DNA of 64,000 bases from SpSt-398 sp041752235. GTDB taxonomy: Bacteria > Bacteroidota > Bacteroidia > Chitinophagales > Chitinophagaceae. This document shows, piece after piece, positions 32,634-42,800 of this stretch. Every line of letters begins with the position of its first letter. Position 1 is the first letter of the stretch. Where the stretch lies: the NCBI GenBank assembly GCA_041752235.1, contig JBGSHM010000002.1, forward strand, positions 124,001 to 188,000. Reading direction: 5' to 3'. Below the pieces are notes generated by a model, which made no database searches, was not told where the DNA came from, and worked only from the letters and a program-made list of their open reading frames with translations. A program made the position numbers and the translations under genes.

Positions 32634-34175
32634 ATGAAGATCTACAGTGCGGAGCAAATCCGGCAATGGGATCAATATACCATCACTCACGAACCTGTGG
32701 CCTCCATTGATCTGATGGAAAGGGCCGCCCAGGCTTGTTTGGACTGGATGGAACAGGAAGGTATACTGGCTTCCACACCACCCGTTTTTATAATTTGTGG
32801 CAAAGGAAATAATGGAGGTGATGGGCTTGCCCTTGCCCGGTTATTATTGTCCAGAAAAATACCCACCTCTACCTATATACTTGAATTCGGCAACCTGGGT
32901 ACCCCCGATTTTCAAACCAACCTTGCACGACTGCATCCGCTAAACGGGAATATTCATTTCATACAAGAAGAATCCCAGTTTCCCACTATACCCTATGGTA
33001 CAGTCATAATAGACGCTTTGTATGGCTCCGGCATGAACCGTCCCCTCGAGGGATTGAGTGCTGCCCTCGTCAATCATCTCAATGCATCCAAATGCACGAT
33101 CATTTCCATTGACATACCGAGCGGGCTATCAGTAGACCGGTCCTCCAGAGGAAACACCGCCATACTGGCAACACATACCCTGAGTTTTCAAACCCTGAAA
33201 CCAGCCCTGCTCATACCGGAAAACGGGCCTTATACCGGTCAGGTGTCTGTATTGGATATCGGACTCCATCCTGAATTCGAGGAAACCACCACGGCTACTT
33301 TTACGCTACTTACCCCGATGATCGCTGCTGGCCTGCTAAAGAAACGCGATAAATATGCCCACAAAGGAAATTTCGGTCATGCTTCTTTGTTAGCTGGAAG
33401 CACCGGTAATATGGGTGCAGCCGTGCTGGCCGCGAGGGCCTGTATGCGGTCGGGTGCAGGGAAGCTGACCTGCTATGTGCCTGCTCCTGGTCTTGGCGTA
33501 TTACAAACCACGGTTCCGGAAGCCATGGTCAGGGTTAGTGGTTCCGGTAACGAGATCGAAGGTTACTTTCCCCTGGCCGACCACCAGGGATTGGGGATCG
33601 GGCCGGCGATCGGGCTGGGAGAAAAACAAAGGGATCTTTTTCGCCAGGTTTGTAATACTCATCTTCGGCCCATGGTCATTGATGCTGATGCATTGACCCT
33701 TTTGGGAAAATACCCGGAACTCTGGGAATTTGTCCCCCGCGATTCCATACTCACCCCTCACCCGGGTGAATGGGAGCGGCTTTTTGGAAAGACCGCCAAC
33801 GATTTTGAGCGGATGACAAAGACCAGGGAGGCGGCGACCCAGCGGCAAATAAATATTGTTTTAAAAGGGCATTATAGCTTTATCGCCCTGGCTGACGGTA
33901 CGGCTTGGTTCAATTCGACCGGAAACCCGGGTATGGCCACCGCCGGAAGCGGCGATGTACTGACAGGTCTACTGACCGGACTGCTGGCACAGGGCTATAC
34001 GCCTGGGGAAGCGACCCTGCTGGGGGTTACGCTCCATGGATTGGCCGGAGACCTGGCCCTGGAGACGGGTTCCGAGCCCTCATTGATCGCCAGCGACGTC
34101 GTAGACCATATCGGTGCCGCTTATGGCCTGCTTTCCAGCCCGGATGAGGAGGAAATCGAGCTATTAAACCAATAA
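32634..34175 (+). CDS. nnr: Bifunctional NAD(P)HX epimerase / ADP-dependent dehydratase
   Basis: Repairs hydrated NAD(P)H. The N-terminal YjeF epimerase domain (about residues 1-215) has IICGKGNNGGDGLALARLL near 52 and DALYGSGMNRPLEG near 126. The C-terminal ribokinase-like dehydratase domain (about 225-500) has KGNFGHASLLAGSTGNMGAA near 244, VIDADALTLL, LTPHPGEWERLFG near 376, and NPGMATAGSGDVLTG near 426. At 513 residues it matches the fused bacterial enzyme. It is monocistronic. Confidence 0.95.
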   Translation: MKIYSAEQIRQWDQYTITHEPVASIDLMERAAQACLDWMEQEGILASTPPVFIICGKGNNGGDGLALARLLLSRKIPTSTYILEFGNLGTPDFQTNLARLHPLNGNIHFIQEESQFPTIPYGTVIIDALYGSGMNRPLEGLSAALVNHLNASKCTIISIDIPSGLSVDRSSRGNTAILATHTLSFQTLKPALLIPENGPYTGQVSVLDIGLHPEFEETTTATFTLLTPMIAAGLLKKRDKYAHKGNFGHASLLAGSTGNMGAAVLAARACMRSGAGKLTCYVPAPGLGVLQTTVPEAMVRVSGSGNEIEGYFPLADHQGLGIGPAIGLGEKQRDLFRQVCNTHLRPMVIDADALTLLGKYPELWEFVPRDSILTPHPGEWERLFGKTANDFERMTKTREAATQRQINIVLKGHYSFIALADGTAWFNSTGNPGMATAGSGDVLTGLLTGLLAQGYTPGEATLLGVTLHGLAGDLALETGSEPSLIASDVVDHIGAAYGLLSSPDEEEIELLNQ

Positions 34176-34206
34176 AAAATCGATCTATATTATTCTGAGC
34201 GCCAGC

Positions 34207-34237
34207 TTTCAATTTCGGGTTCCAACCCCTATCTTTG
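34207..34237 (+). promoter_or_regulatory. Putative promoter for hppA
   Basis: TTTC (34207-34210) and TATCTTTG (34230-34237) separated by 19 bases; the -7 box is an exact TAnnTTTG match, 36 bases before the ATG. Confidence 0.5.
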
Positions 34238-34273
34238 CCGTCCTTTAAAAAGTAGTTTAAGAACCACCTGTTT

Positions 34274-36496
34274 ATGGATAAATTGATCTACGTCGTTCCT
34301 CTGATGGCCGTGATCGGCCTTCTTTACACTTATGTGAAATTCAAGTGGGTAGCTAAGCAGGATGCAGGCACTGACCGTATGAAGGAGATCAGCACCTACA
34401 TTGCCGATGGTGCCATGGCCTTTCTTCGTGCCGAATGGAAGATCCTCGGTTATTTTGTGGTGATCGTAGCGATATTATTGGGTATCATGGCTTCGGCCAA
34501 CCCAAGCTCGCACTGGTCCATTTCCATTGCCTTTGTTATTGGTGCTGTGTTTAGCGCAACGGCAGGCTATATCGGTATGCGGATCGCTACTAAGAGTAAT
34601 GTGCGTACGGCCCAGGCCGCTCGTACCAGCCTCAGCAAAGCCCTGAATGTATCCTTTACCGGAGGTTCCGTAATGGGATTGGGTGTAGCCGGATTGGCTG
34701 TACTTGGACTGGGTAGTTTGTTTATCGTCTTAAAAATGATCTTTGTTCCGGATGGTGCTTCGGTCAATGGTCCTGAAATGGTCCGTGCCATCGAAGTATT
34801 GACCGGATTTTCCCTTGGCGCTGAATCCATCGCCCTTTTTGCGCGTGTAGGCGGTGGTATCTATACTAAAGCAGCCGATGTGGGCGCTGACCTGGTGGGT
34901 AAAGTAGAAGCCGGTATCCCCGAAGATGACCCCCGCAACCCGGCGACCATTGCCGATAACGTAGGTGATAACGTGGGTGATGTGGCTGGTATGGGTGCCG
35001 ATCTTTTTGGTTCATATGTTGCCACTGTACTGGCCACCATGGTACTTGGTCAGGAAACCATTGCACACAATGACCAATTCAATGGCCTGTCTCCCATCCT
35101 CCTTCCCATGGTGATCGCTGGTGTTGGTATTCTTTTCTCCATCGTGGGCACCTGGTTTGTTCGTATCTCCGAAAATGCAGGCATCAATACTTCCACTGTA
35201 CAGAAAGCCCTGAACATGGGTAACTGGGGTTCCATTGTATTGACCGCCATTGCTTCGATATTCCTGGTACAATTCATTCTTCCTGAAAACCTGACCCTGC
35301 GCGGTCATGACTTCACCAAATGGGGTGTTCTTGGTGCCATCGCTGTTGGTCTGGTTGTGGGAACTTTAATGAGTATCATTACCGAATATTATACCGCCAT
35401 GGGCAAACGCCCGGTATTGACCATCGTCCGCCAATCGGGTACGGGTCATGCCACCAACGTGATCGGCGGACTGTCCGTTGGTATGGAATCTACCATGTTA
35501 CCCATTTTGGTACTGGCCGGTGGTATCTGGGGCTCCTATTACTGTGCAGGTCTTTATGGTGTAGCCATTGCTGCAGCCGGTATGATGGCCACTACGGCCA
35601 TGCAATTGGCCATCGATGCCTTTGGACCAATCGCTGATAATGCCGGTGGTATCGCTGAAATGAGTGAATTACCCCCGGATGTGCGCGAGAAAACAGACGT
35701 ATTGGATGCTGTAGGTAATACCACTGCAGCAACAGGTAAAGGATTTGCGATCGCCTCTGCTGCCCTGACCGCCCTGGCCTTGTTTGCCGCTTTTGTGGGT
35801 GTTGCGGGTATTGATGGCATTGACATTTATAAAGCCGATGTATTGGCCTCTCTCTTTGTCGGAGGTATGATACCTTTTATATTCTCTTCATTGGCCATCC
35901 AAGCCGTTGGACAGGCCGCCATGAGCATGGTGGAAGAAGTAAGACGCCAGTTCAAAACTATTCCGGGTATTATGGAAGGAACCGGAAAACCGGAATACGA
36001 AAAATGTGTTGCCATCTCTACTGATGCCTCCATTAAAAAAATGTTGGCTCCTGGTGCCATTACCATCATCTCCCCATTGATCATTGGATTTGTACTCGGA
36101 CCTGAAGCATTGGGTGGTTTCCTGGCCGGTGCTACGGTAAGTGGTGTGTTGATGGGAATGTTCCAAAACAACGCAGGAGGTGCCTGGGATAATGCCAAGA
36201 AATCATTTGAAAAAGGCGTTGAGATCAATGGTGAAACCTATTACAAAAAATCAGAACCCCATAAAGCTTCAGTTACAGGTGATACCGTGGGTGATCCTTT
36301 TAAGGATACCTCCGGTCCTTCCATGAACATCCTGATCAAGCTGATGTCCATCGTTTCCCTCGTTATCGCCCCCACCCTTGCGCAGGTACATGGTACCGGC
36401 GGATCCCACCATGGCACCCCTGCCAAAGAGGTGAAAGTGGATAAGATAAGTGTGGAAACCAACCCGTCTGTTACGGTGCAATACCCGTCAAAATAA
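34274..36496 (+). CDS. hppA: Ion-translocating membrane pyrophosphatase
   Basis: Couples pyrophosphate hydrolysis to H+ and/or Na+ export across the inner membrane. The 740-residue protein has about 15-16 TM helices. The catalytic loop is GGGIYTKAADVGADLVGKVE followed by DDPRNPATIADNVGDNVGD (about residues 195-240). A second acidic loop is DNAGGIAEM near 455. GNTTAATGKG from Gly481 has Ala485 where K+-independent enzymes carry Lys, so it should be K+-dependent, and K+-dependent forms include Na+ pumps. A short His/Gly-rich C-terminal extension follows the last helix. It is monocistronic. Confidence 0.95.
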   Translation: MDKLIYVVPLMAVIGLLYTYVKFKWVAKQDAGTDRMKEISTYIADGAMAFLRAEWKILGYFVVIVAILLGIMASANPSSHWSISIAFVIGAVFSATAGYIGMRIATKSNVRTAQAARTSLSKALNVSFTGGSVMGLGVAGLAVLGLGSLFIVLKMIFVPDGASVNGPEMVRAIEVLTGFSLGAESIALFARVGGGIYTKAADVGADLVGKVEAGIPEDDPRNPATIADNVGDNVGDVAGMGADLFGSYVATVLATMVLGQETIAHNDQFNGLSPILLPMVIAGVGILFSIVGTWFVRISENAGINTSTVQKALNMGNWGSIVLTAIASIFLVQFILPENLTLRGHDFTKWGVLGAIAVGLVVGTLMSIITEYYTAMGKRPVLTIVRQSGTGHATNVIGGLSVGMESTMLPILVLAGGIWGSYYCAGLYGVAIAAAGMMATTAMQLAIDAFGPIADNAGGIAEMSELPPDVREKTDVLDAVGNTTAATGKGFAIASAALTALALFAAFVGVAGIDGIDIYKADVLASLFVGGMIPFIFSSLAIQAVGQAAMSMVEEVRRQFKTIPGIMEGTGKPEYEKCVAISTDASIKKMLAPGAITIISPLIIGFVLGPEALGGFLAGATVSGVLMGMFQNNAGGAWDNAKKSFEKGVEINGETYYKKSEPHKASVTGDTVGDPFKDTSGPSMNILIKLMSIVSLVIAPTLAQVHGTGGSHHGTPAKEVKVDKISVETNPSVTVQYPSK

Positions 36497-36526
36497 CACG
36501 AAGAGTCTAATCAGAACCATTACAAA

Positions 36527-36558
36527 GTCCCGGTGTTTCTACATCGGGCCTTTTTTTT
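36527..36558 (+). terminator. Terminator after hppA
   Basis: GTCCCGGTGT and ACATCGGGCC form an imperfect stem (CCCG/CGGG and TGT/ACA) followed by an uninterrupted run of eight T. Confidence 0.75.
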
Positions 36559-36634
36559 GTAACCTTTTGACAATCCTAGCGTCATACCTTAACAGATGTT
36601 AAATAATATTAAATAAGGTTGCCAAATATCCGGA

Positions 36635-36657
36635 ATACGAAAAAACTCGTATATTCG
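36635..36657 (+). promoter_or_regulatory. Candidate BlaI operator overlapping the -7 region
   Basis: ATACGA (36635-36640) and TCGTAT (36647-36652) are an inverted repeat with a 6-base spacer. It overlaps TATATTCG (36650-36657), a near match to the -7 consensus, 21 bases before the blaI-like ATG. Autorepression by the encoded BlaI-type protein would explain the position. Confidence 0.5.
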
Positions 36658-36677
36658 AATTACAATTACTTACCACT

Positions 36678-37061
36678 ATGTCAAACAGCAAGCATATAAA
36701 GCCCACCGAGAGTGAGTTGGAGATATTGCAGGTTCTGTGGGACAAGGGCACGGCCACGGTAAGGGAGGTCCATGAGGAACTCTCCAAGACCAAGGAAGCC
36801 GGCTATACCACGACCTTGAAACTCATGCAAATAATGAATGAGAAGGGCCTGGTGAAGCGGGATAATTCCATGCGCAGCCATGTTTATCAGCCTGCCGTGA
36901 ACCGTGAGAAGACCCAAAAGCATTTATTAAATAAAATGATCGATTCGCTGTTTGGCGGATCGCCAACCCAGTTGGTCATTCAGGCCCTGGGAAATAATAA
37001 GACCAGTCCCGAAGAATTAGAAAAGATCCAGGAGTTATTGGATAACCTGAAAAAACAGTAA
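36678..37061 (+). CDS. BlaI/MecI/CopY-family transcriptional repressor
   Basis: A 127-residue winged-helix repressor. The N-terminal DNA-binding domain (KPTESELEILQVLWDKGTAT, then GYTTTLKLMQIMNEKGLVKR) is typical, and the C-terminal part (about residues 80-127) supplies the dimerisation helices. In known systems the partner M56 membrane protease cleaves or triggers cleavage of the repressor when it senses a signal. The partner gene begins 2 bases after the stop, so they form a two-gene operon. The sensed signal need not be a beta-lactam. Confidence 0.93.
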   Translation: MSNSKHIKPTESELEILQVLWDKGTATVREVHEELSKTKEAGYTTTLKLMQIMNEKGLVKRDNSMRSHVYQPAVNREKTQKHLLNKMIDSLFGGSPTQLVIQALGNNKTSPEELEKIQELLDNLKKQ

Positions 37062-37063
37062 GC

Positions 37064-38782
37064 ATGCCTGCTTTGCCAGCATCCAACTTTCTGCTTTCAC
37101 TTGGTTGGGCCATACTGAACAGTTTTTGGCAAATGGCCCTGATCTGGGTTGTTTACCGGGCTGTGCTGTTCCTTTTCCCGAAGCTCCGGTCCTCCTGGCG
37201 TACCGGAATCGCTACCGGTTTTGTATTAGGTGGGTTTGTTTGGTTTCTTTTCACCTTGTTTATCTCCCTTGGCCAGGGTTCAGACACCCGGCTATTTGGT
37301 GCACAATTGGCTGATGATAATTTGATCACTCAGGTGCGCGCTAATCTTTTACCCCTTCTCCCCTATGCCGGGGTTTTATACCTCGCCTTATTGGTGGTTC
37401 CCGTACGACAATTCATTATTAATTACCGGTATCTCCAATTGATCCGTCAACATGGGTTAAGCCGGATACAAGGGGAATGGAAAATATTCACGGCCCGCAT
37501 GTCATCCTATATTGGTGTGCGGAGACCCGTCCAGGTTTGGATATCCTCCCTGGTCAAATCCCCTGTTACGGTTGGTTTTCTCCGGCCCATGATCCTGATC
37601 CCACTGGCAGCCGTAAACCATTTGGATATGCGGCAGATGGAATCCGTTTTGTTGCATGAACTCGCGCATATCCGTAGAAAGGATTATTTATTCAACTTCC
37701 TGCTCACCATCATACAATCTTTACTTTATTTCAATCCCTTTGTTCGTTGGATGATCCAACAGATCGAAGAGGATCGCGAATCCAGTTGTGATCAACTGGT
37801 GATACAATTTGGCTACAATGCCCATTCCTATGCAACAGCCTTACTGGCATTGGAAAAAGGCTGGCCAGGAGTGGAAAAACAAGCTTTGTCCATGGCCATG
37901 GCCGCCACTGGCGGCAACAAAGGATTGATGAAGCGGATCGAGCAGATCGTAGGTATTCCTTCCGTAAAAAAATGGTGGACACCGGGTCATATCGCAGGTA
38001 TTTGTTCTGCGATCCTGTTGGTGCTGTTCTCTCAGGTTCTTGTACTCAACAACCCCACAAAGGAAAAAGCCCAAGGTCCTACCCTGCACGAATGGGTGGC
38101 AGGACATTTTTCGTGGCCTTCCAAAAAGGCAGAGGTAAAGAATGTGGAAGCGCCTGGACCTGCCCTGGCGACAATCAGTCCGGCTGCATTTACAGAAACA
38201 AAAACACCACTACTCAAATCAACAACCCCTGAATCACTCAATCAGGAATATGTTCGATATCCAGCATACAATGACCCTGCCTTCCAATACGTCAGCTTAC
38301 GTGAACCCGTGGAGCCTGTTTTGACGGCGGAGGAAGAAGCTGAAGTGGATAATGCCGTAGAATTGTCACGTCGCCTTATGCAGGAGTTGCAGTGGGATGC
38401 GATGCGTAAACAATATGCAGATGCCCTGACCCGATTGGAACAGGAGCGTTTGAAAAAAGAACATCTGGCACAATTCGACGCAAAGGAGTGGGCCGATTTG
38501 GAAAAGAAACTGAGGCTTCAGTATGAAAAGATCAACTGGGAGCAGGTAAATGGGAAGTTAGATATGGCCATGGCAGGTATTCAAATGGACAGTGTGATCC
38601 ATGAGGTAGCAAAAGCCCAGGAAAAGGTAAGATCACTCGAAGGGCTGATGAAATCCTACGAACTGGCATCTATTCCCGATACCGATCTGAGTCTCGAAAC
38701 TTTGAAGAAGGAAGAAGAGCGACTACGCAAAGAATTAGACCAACTCAAAAAGGTAAGGACGCGTAAGATCGTTCGTCTTTAA
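37064..38782 (+). CDS. M56-family (BlaR1-like) membrane metalloprotease
   Basis: A 572-residue sensor-type membrane protease. N-terminal TM helices (about residues 8-125) precede a cytoplasmic zinc protease domain with LLHELAHIRRKDYL (His198, Glu199, His202) and the downstream EEDRESSCDQLVIQ. A further TM helix at about residues 308-327 (HIAGICSAILLVLFSQVLVL) leads to a large C-terminal region with coiled-coil character and many Glu, Lys and Gln. It lacks the penicillin-binding domain of true BlaR1, so the sensed ligand is unknown. It is coupled to the BlaI-type gene. Confidence 0.9.
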   Translation: MPALPASNFLLSLGWAILNSFWQMALIWVVYRAVLFLFPKLRSSWRTGIATGFVLGGFVWFLFTLFISLGQGSDTRLFGAQLADDNLITQVRANLLPLLPYAGVLYLALLVVPVRQFIINYRYLQLIRQHGLSRIQGEWKIFTARMSSYIGVRRPVQVWISSLVKSPVTVGFLRPMILIPLAAVNHLDMRQMESVLLHELAHIRRKDYLFNFLLTIIQSLLYFNPFVRWMIQQIEEDRESSCDQLVIQFGYNAHSYATALLALEKGWPGVEKQALSMAMAATGGNKGLMKRIEQIVGIPSVKKWWTPGHIAGICSAILLVLFSQVLVLNNPTKEKAQGPTLHEWVAGHFSWPSKKAEVKNVEAPGPALATISPAAFTETKTPLLKSTTPESLNQEYVRYPAYNDPAFQYVSLREPVEPVLTAEEEAEVDNAVELSRRLMQELQWDAMRKQYADALTRLEQERLKKEHLAQFDAKEWADLEKKLRLQYEKINWEQVNGKLDMAMAGIQMDSVIHEVAKAQEKVRSLEGLMKSYELASIPDTDLSLETLKKEEERLRKELDQLKKVRTRKIVRL

Positions 38783-38798
38783 TTCCCCTACATCCTTT

Positions 38799-39833
38799 TT
38801 ACCAACAACGCGGACAGGCTTCGCTGTATTTATTCCCGATCAGGAAACCAATCATGATCTCGTGCGTACCCCGACTTACCGTATTGAGATTGGAGGTTGT
38901 AAGATCATAGGCATAACTAATATTAAAAGTATTACCTACGTTTACCCCTAACATACCAGCATATCCATCTTCCAGGCGATAGCTACCCCCTACCCAGAAG
39001 AGGTCACGGTATTGCATTTTCACATTGGCTTCTATCTGGAATTCACGACGAGAAGAACTACGAATATATTTGGTCATGATCGAAGGCACCATATTGATAT
39101 CTTCTGTAAGCAGGAAACGATATCCCCCGGTAAGAAAGAGATGGGGTACAGCACGTCCTTTTTCCACAATGGCCGCATCATCCACAAAAGAAATATTCTG
39201 TGGAACTACCTGCTGGGCTGACAAGCCAATAAAATAATCGCGTGAATACAACCAGAGACCGGCACCGATATCGGGTTTCAATTTGTTCAATTCACCCGAA
39301 ATAGCTGCACCGGTGGCAGGATCAAATGGATCACCGCCGCCAAAATCCTGTTTTGTTTTATCAATACTCACCGTGGTAAATCCGGCAGAAAAACCCGCCG
39401 ACAGGTTTGTCGTAGGATTGATCCCGATATGATAGGCATAAGAAGCATAGGTGGTAAACCGGTTAAAGCTTCCAGTTTTATCATTGATGACGGTCATACC
39501 GATACCATGATGGGGTTCAGCCGCGGTATAATTCTCCCAATAATATTTTCCACGGGGGTTTTGCCCGGGGATACTATAGGAAGTGGCCGAGGTGCGGTAG
39601 TCATTTTTACCCAGGGGGCCATGCACAGTAAGATAGGCCGTTCGTGGCGCACCAGTTAAGCCCACCCATTGGTCACGGGCACTCATTTTCACATCCCAAT
39701 AATTCTCGATCCCCGTGATCGCCGGATTGACGATATAGGGATTCAAAATGTACTGGGTATAGTGGGGCTTCTGCTGGGCCATTGCTGGAACCAACCACCC
39801 ACTCACGAATAAGAATAATAATCCTTTTCTCAT
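38799..39833 (-). CDS. PorP/SprF-family type IX secretion membrane protein
   Basis: A 344-residue outer-membrane protein with a signal peptide (MRKGLLFLFVSGWLVPAMAQ) and the family opening KPHYTQYILNPYIVNPAITG. Beta strands of a 14-strand-type barrel continue to the C-terminus. PorP/SprF proteins act with the type IX secretion system, and SprF is needed to deliver the SprB adhesin with a type B C-terminal domain. It lies immediately downstream (4 bases) of a large adhesin gene carrying exactly that kind of C-terminal domain, so it is very likely its dedicated export or anchoring partner. Confidence 0.92.
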   Translation of the reverse strand: MRKGLLFLFVSGWLVPAMAQQKPHYTQYILNPYIVNPAITGIENYWDVKMSARDQWVGLTGAPRTAYLTVHGPLGKNDYRTSATSYSIPGQNPRGKYYWENYTAAEPHHGIGMTVINDKTGSFNRFTTYASYAYHIGINPTTNLSAGFSAGFTTVSIDKTKQDFGGGDPFDPATGAAISGELNKLKPDIGAGLWLYSRDYFIGLSAQQVVPQNISFVDDAAIVEKGRAVPHLFLTGGYRFLLTEDINMVPSIMTKYIRSSSRREFQIEANVKMQYRDLFWVGGSYRLEDGYAGMLGVNVGNTFNISYAYDLTTSNLNTVSRGTHEIMIGFLIGNKYSEACPRCW

Positions 39834-39837
39834 TTTC

Positions 39838-42800
39838 TTATCTGATTACGTCCACATATCCGGCCATGCGTTTACGGCCGTTTTTCGGATCAACAATATA
39901 ATAATAGGTGCCCACAGGAACTTGTTTCCCATTGACGGTACCATCCCATGGCGTGGTATAGCCAACCGACTTGTACACCAACTGACCATAGCGGTTATAA
40001 ATTTCCACCGTAGCTCCCGGATAAGTATCCAGATATTCAATCACCCAGCGGTCATGAACCCCGTCACCATTCGGGCTGAAGATATTCGGTATGACCGGGC
40101 TCTTCAGCACTTTCACAAATACCTGGTCCTGATCAGTACAACCAAAATCAGAAGTAACTGTGAGTGTGTAAGTGATATCATCCGACGGTGAGGCTTTTGG
40201 ATCGGCAATGGTGGGATTATCCAATCCGGTAGAGGGTGTCCAAAGATAATTGACCGGGAAGTTGGCATTTAACACCGGGGTCAATTGTACCACGCCGCCT
40301 TGCAACAAGAATTTATCAGGTCCTGCATTCGCCACAGGAACAGGATTCACAGGTACGGTTTGCTCTTTGTAATTGACACAACCATTCGTACCGGTAAACG
40401 TGTATCGGATCAGATGCGAACCGGAACCAGCCGTGGCGGGATTGAACAATCCGGAAGCAGATACACCGGGACCTGTATATACACCTGTGCCGGGTAACCC
40501 ATTGGTCACACTGGCCTGTGTCAGTTGGAATGGCGATACATCAGCACAAACCCCATTTACGGGATCAAATACCACTTCAGGTGTAGCCAAAAGTGTAAAG
40601 GTCTTGTCCATTGGTTCGAGACAGGTAACTCCCGAATACGCGATCACCCGGATGGTGACATTCCTTGAAGCAGGCGTTCCGAATTCAGGATAACGGAAAG
40701 AATATTGTTTACCCTGTGCAGGTGTTTCATCCACCGTGAACAAACTCATGTCATTATTAGCATCCCAATAGATCTCCAGCTTAACAATATTTCCATACCC
40801 TACCACATACGAGAGGTTCTCAATGGTAATATCCTGATTGCTACACAAGGCGGCATTGTTCCGAATAGTAAAGTCCGCTTTGGGAATTGCACTGTTCACA
40901 TCAAACGGTTTGGAAAGTGTATCCCTACACCCCTGATCCGATGTAACGATCAGTTGAGCCGTATAGTTTCCGGTGGCTGTATAAATATGTGAAGGATTCT
41001 GCTGACCTGATGTATTGGGGTTACCCGCTGTTGCGTTGGCATCGCCAAAATTCCAGTTCCAGGCCGCAATGGATCCGGCTGCAATGGAACTGGTATCTGT
41101 AAAGTTTACAGAAGGATCGGTCAAACAAACTTCGGGAGCAATAAAACCAGCCTTAGGATTTACATGTACGGTTAGGTTATTGCTCGTTACGGTACTTACA
41201 CAACCTTTATCGGTTTCTACCTGAAGGGTAACCGTATAAGGACCGGTTTGGTTATAAATATGGGTGAAGGCGGCCCCATTATTCAGGACGGCATTGGATG
41301 CATCGCCAAAATTCCAGGACCATTTATTGATATTTCCTGAATTCGGTACAGAGGCATCAACCAGCGTGACATTTTTATTCACACAAGTCGCTCCGCTGAT
41401 CGAGAACTGTGCGGTTGGCAAAGCATTCACGGTCACATTCATTGTTTTGATCGTGGAGGGGCATCCGATCGCGGAGGTTGAAGTCAAGGTCACTGTATAG
41501 GTGCCAGGACTTGTATACGTTTTAGAAGGATTGTTCACGGTCGATGTTCCGCCATCGCCAAAGTCCCAGGCCCATTGGGTGATTGAACTGTTTGGTGCGG
41601 TACTTTGATCGGTGAAATTAAATGCCCCACCCAGACAGACCTCTGCTTTATCCACTGTGAAATTGGCGGTGGGTTGGGCATAGATCGTGTTCAATAAGCG
41701 AACACTGTCGTCCACACAACCATTATTGGAGGTTACAGAAAGGGTAACCGTATAAGGCCCCGTTCCGGTATAAGTATGTACAGGGTTTAAAATATTTCCC
41801 GCGGTATTACCATCCCCGAAATTCCAGGCATACGTAAAGGATGCTTGTGAACCATCCGTGATGGAGGATTGGTTAATAAAGGAAGCCGTACCTGCAGGCA
41901 GACATACATTGGGCAAGGCAAAACTGGCCACCGGGTTCGGGTGAATGGTTATTGTTCTGGGGAACTCTTCACTCTGGCATCCGGTGATGGTCTCCACTTT
42001 TAGTTTGACCACATAGGTTCCAGGTGTATTATAAACATGTGTTTGATTCGCATTCGTGGTTGCTGTCAATACAGGGGATCCGTCACCAAAGTCCCAGAAC
42101 CATTTAACCAGTGTACCTCCATTCGATACAGACGAAGTATCGGAGAAGGTGATGGTCCTGCCAGTACAGAAAGGAGCGGTAGCGCCAAATTTAGCAATCG
42201 GCTCATCATTCAGTATGACCGTTTTGGTCATCGTATCGGAAACGCAACCTACATCCGTGATCACACTCAGTCGGGCATTATAGCTTGGCGCGGAAGCATA
42301 CCTGTGTTTGGGGTTCTTGATGGAATCGATCTGTCCGTCACTAAATATCCATGACCATTTTATGATATCGCGTCCATCGGTATTGGTGATGTCAAAAAAG
42401 GATACACTATCCGACACACAACCACTGGTGGTAAAATTAAAGTTGGCAGTCGGCGGGGCAAAGACCTGAAGATCGTAGTCTATTTCCTGTTCCCCGGTAC
42501 AACCATCACCCGTGGGGTTTTGCACCAGTACTTTGATGGGGAAAGTGCCCACTGTGTTAGCCGTATAAGGGGCAGGCAGTTTATACCTATAAACGGTACG
42601 TGTTCCGATCACCCAGGTTGAATCGGCCACCGGGCTGTTCAGGGTCACATCCGGGAAAAGTCCATTGAACTGCCACCGAATGGAAGTAGGCTGATAAGGG
42701 AATACAATGGAGAAAAAGAAGGGCGCTCCCTTACAGGCCGCGGGAAAATTAACCGTGGCATAGGTATTTTGCGTAGATACAAATTGATAGAGGTCACGCA

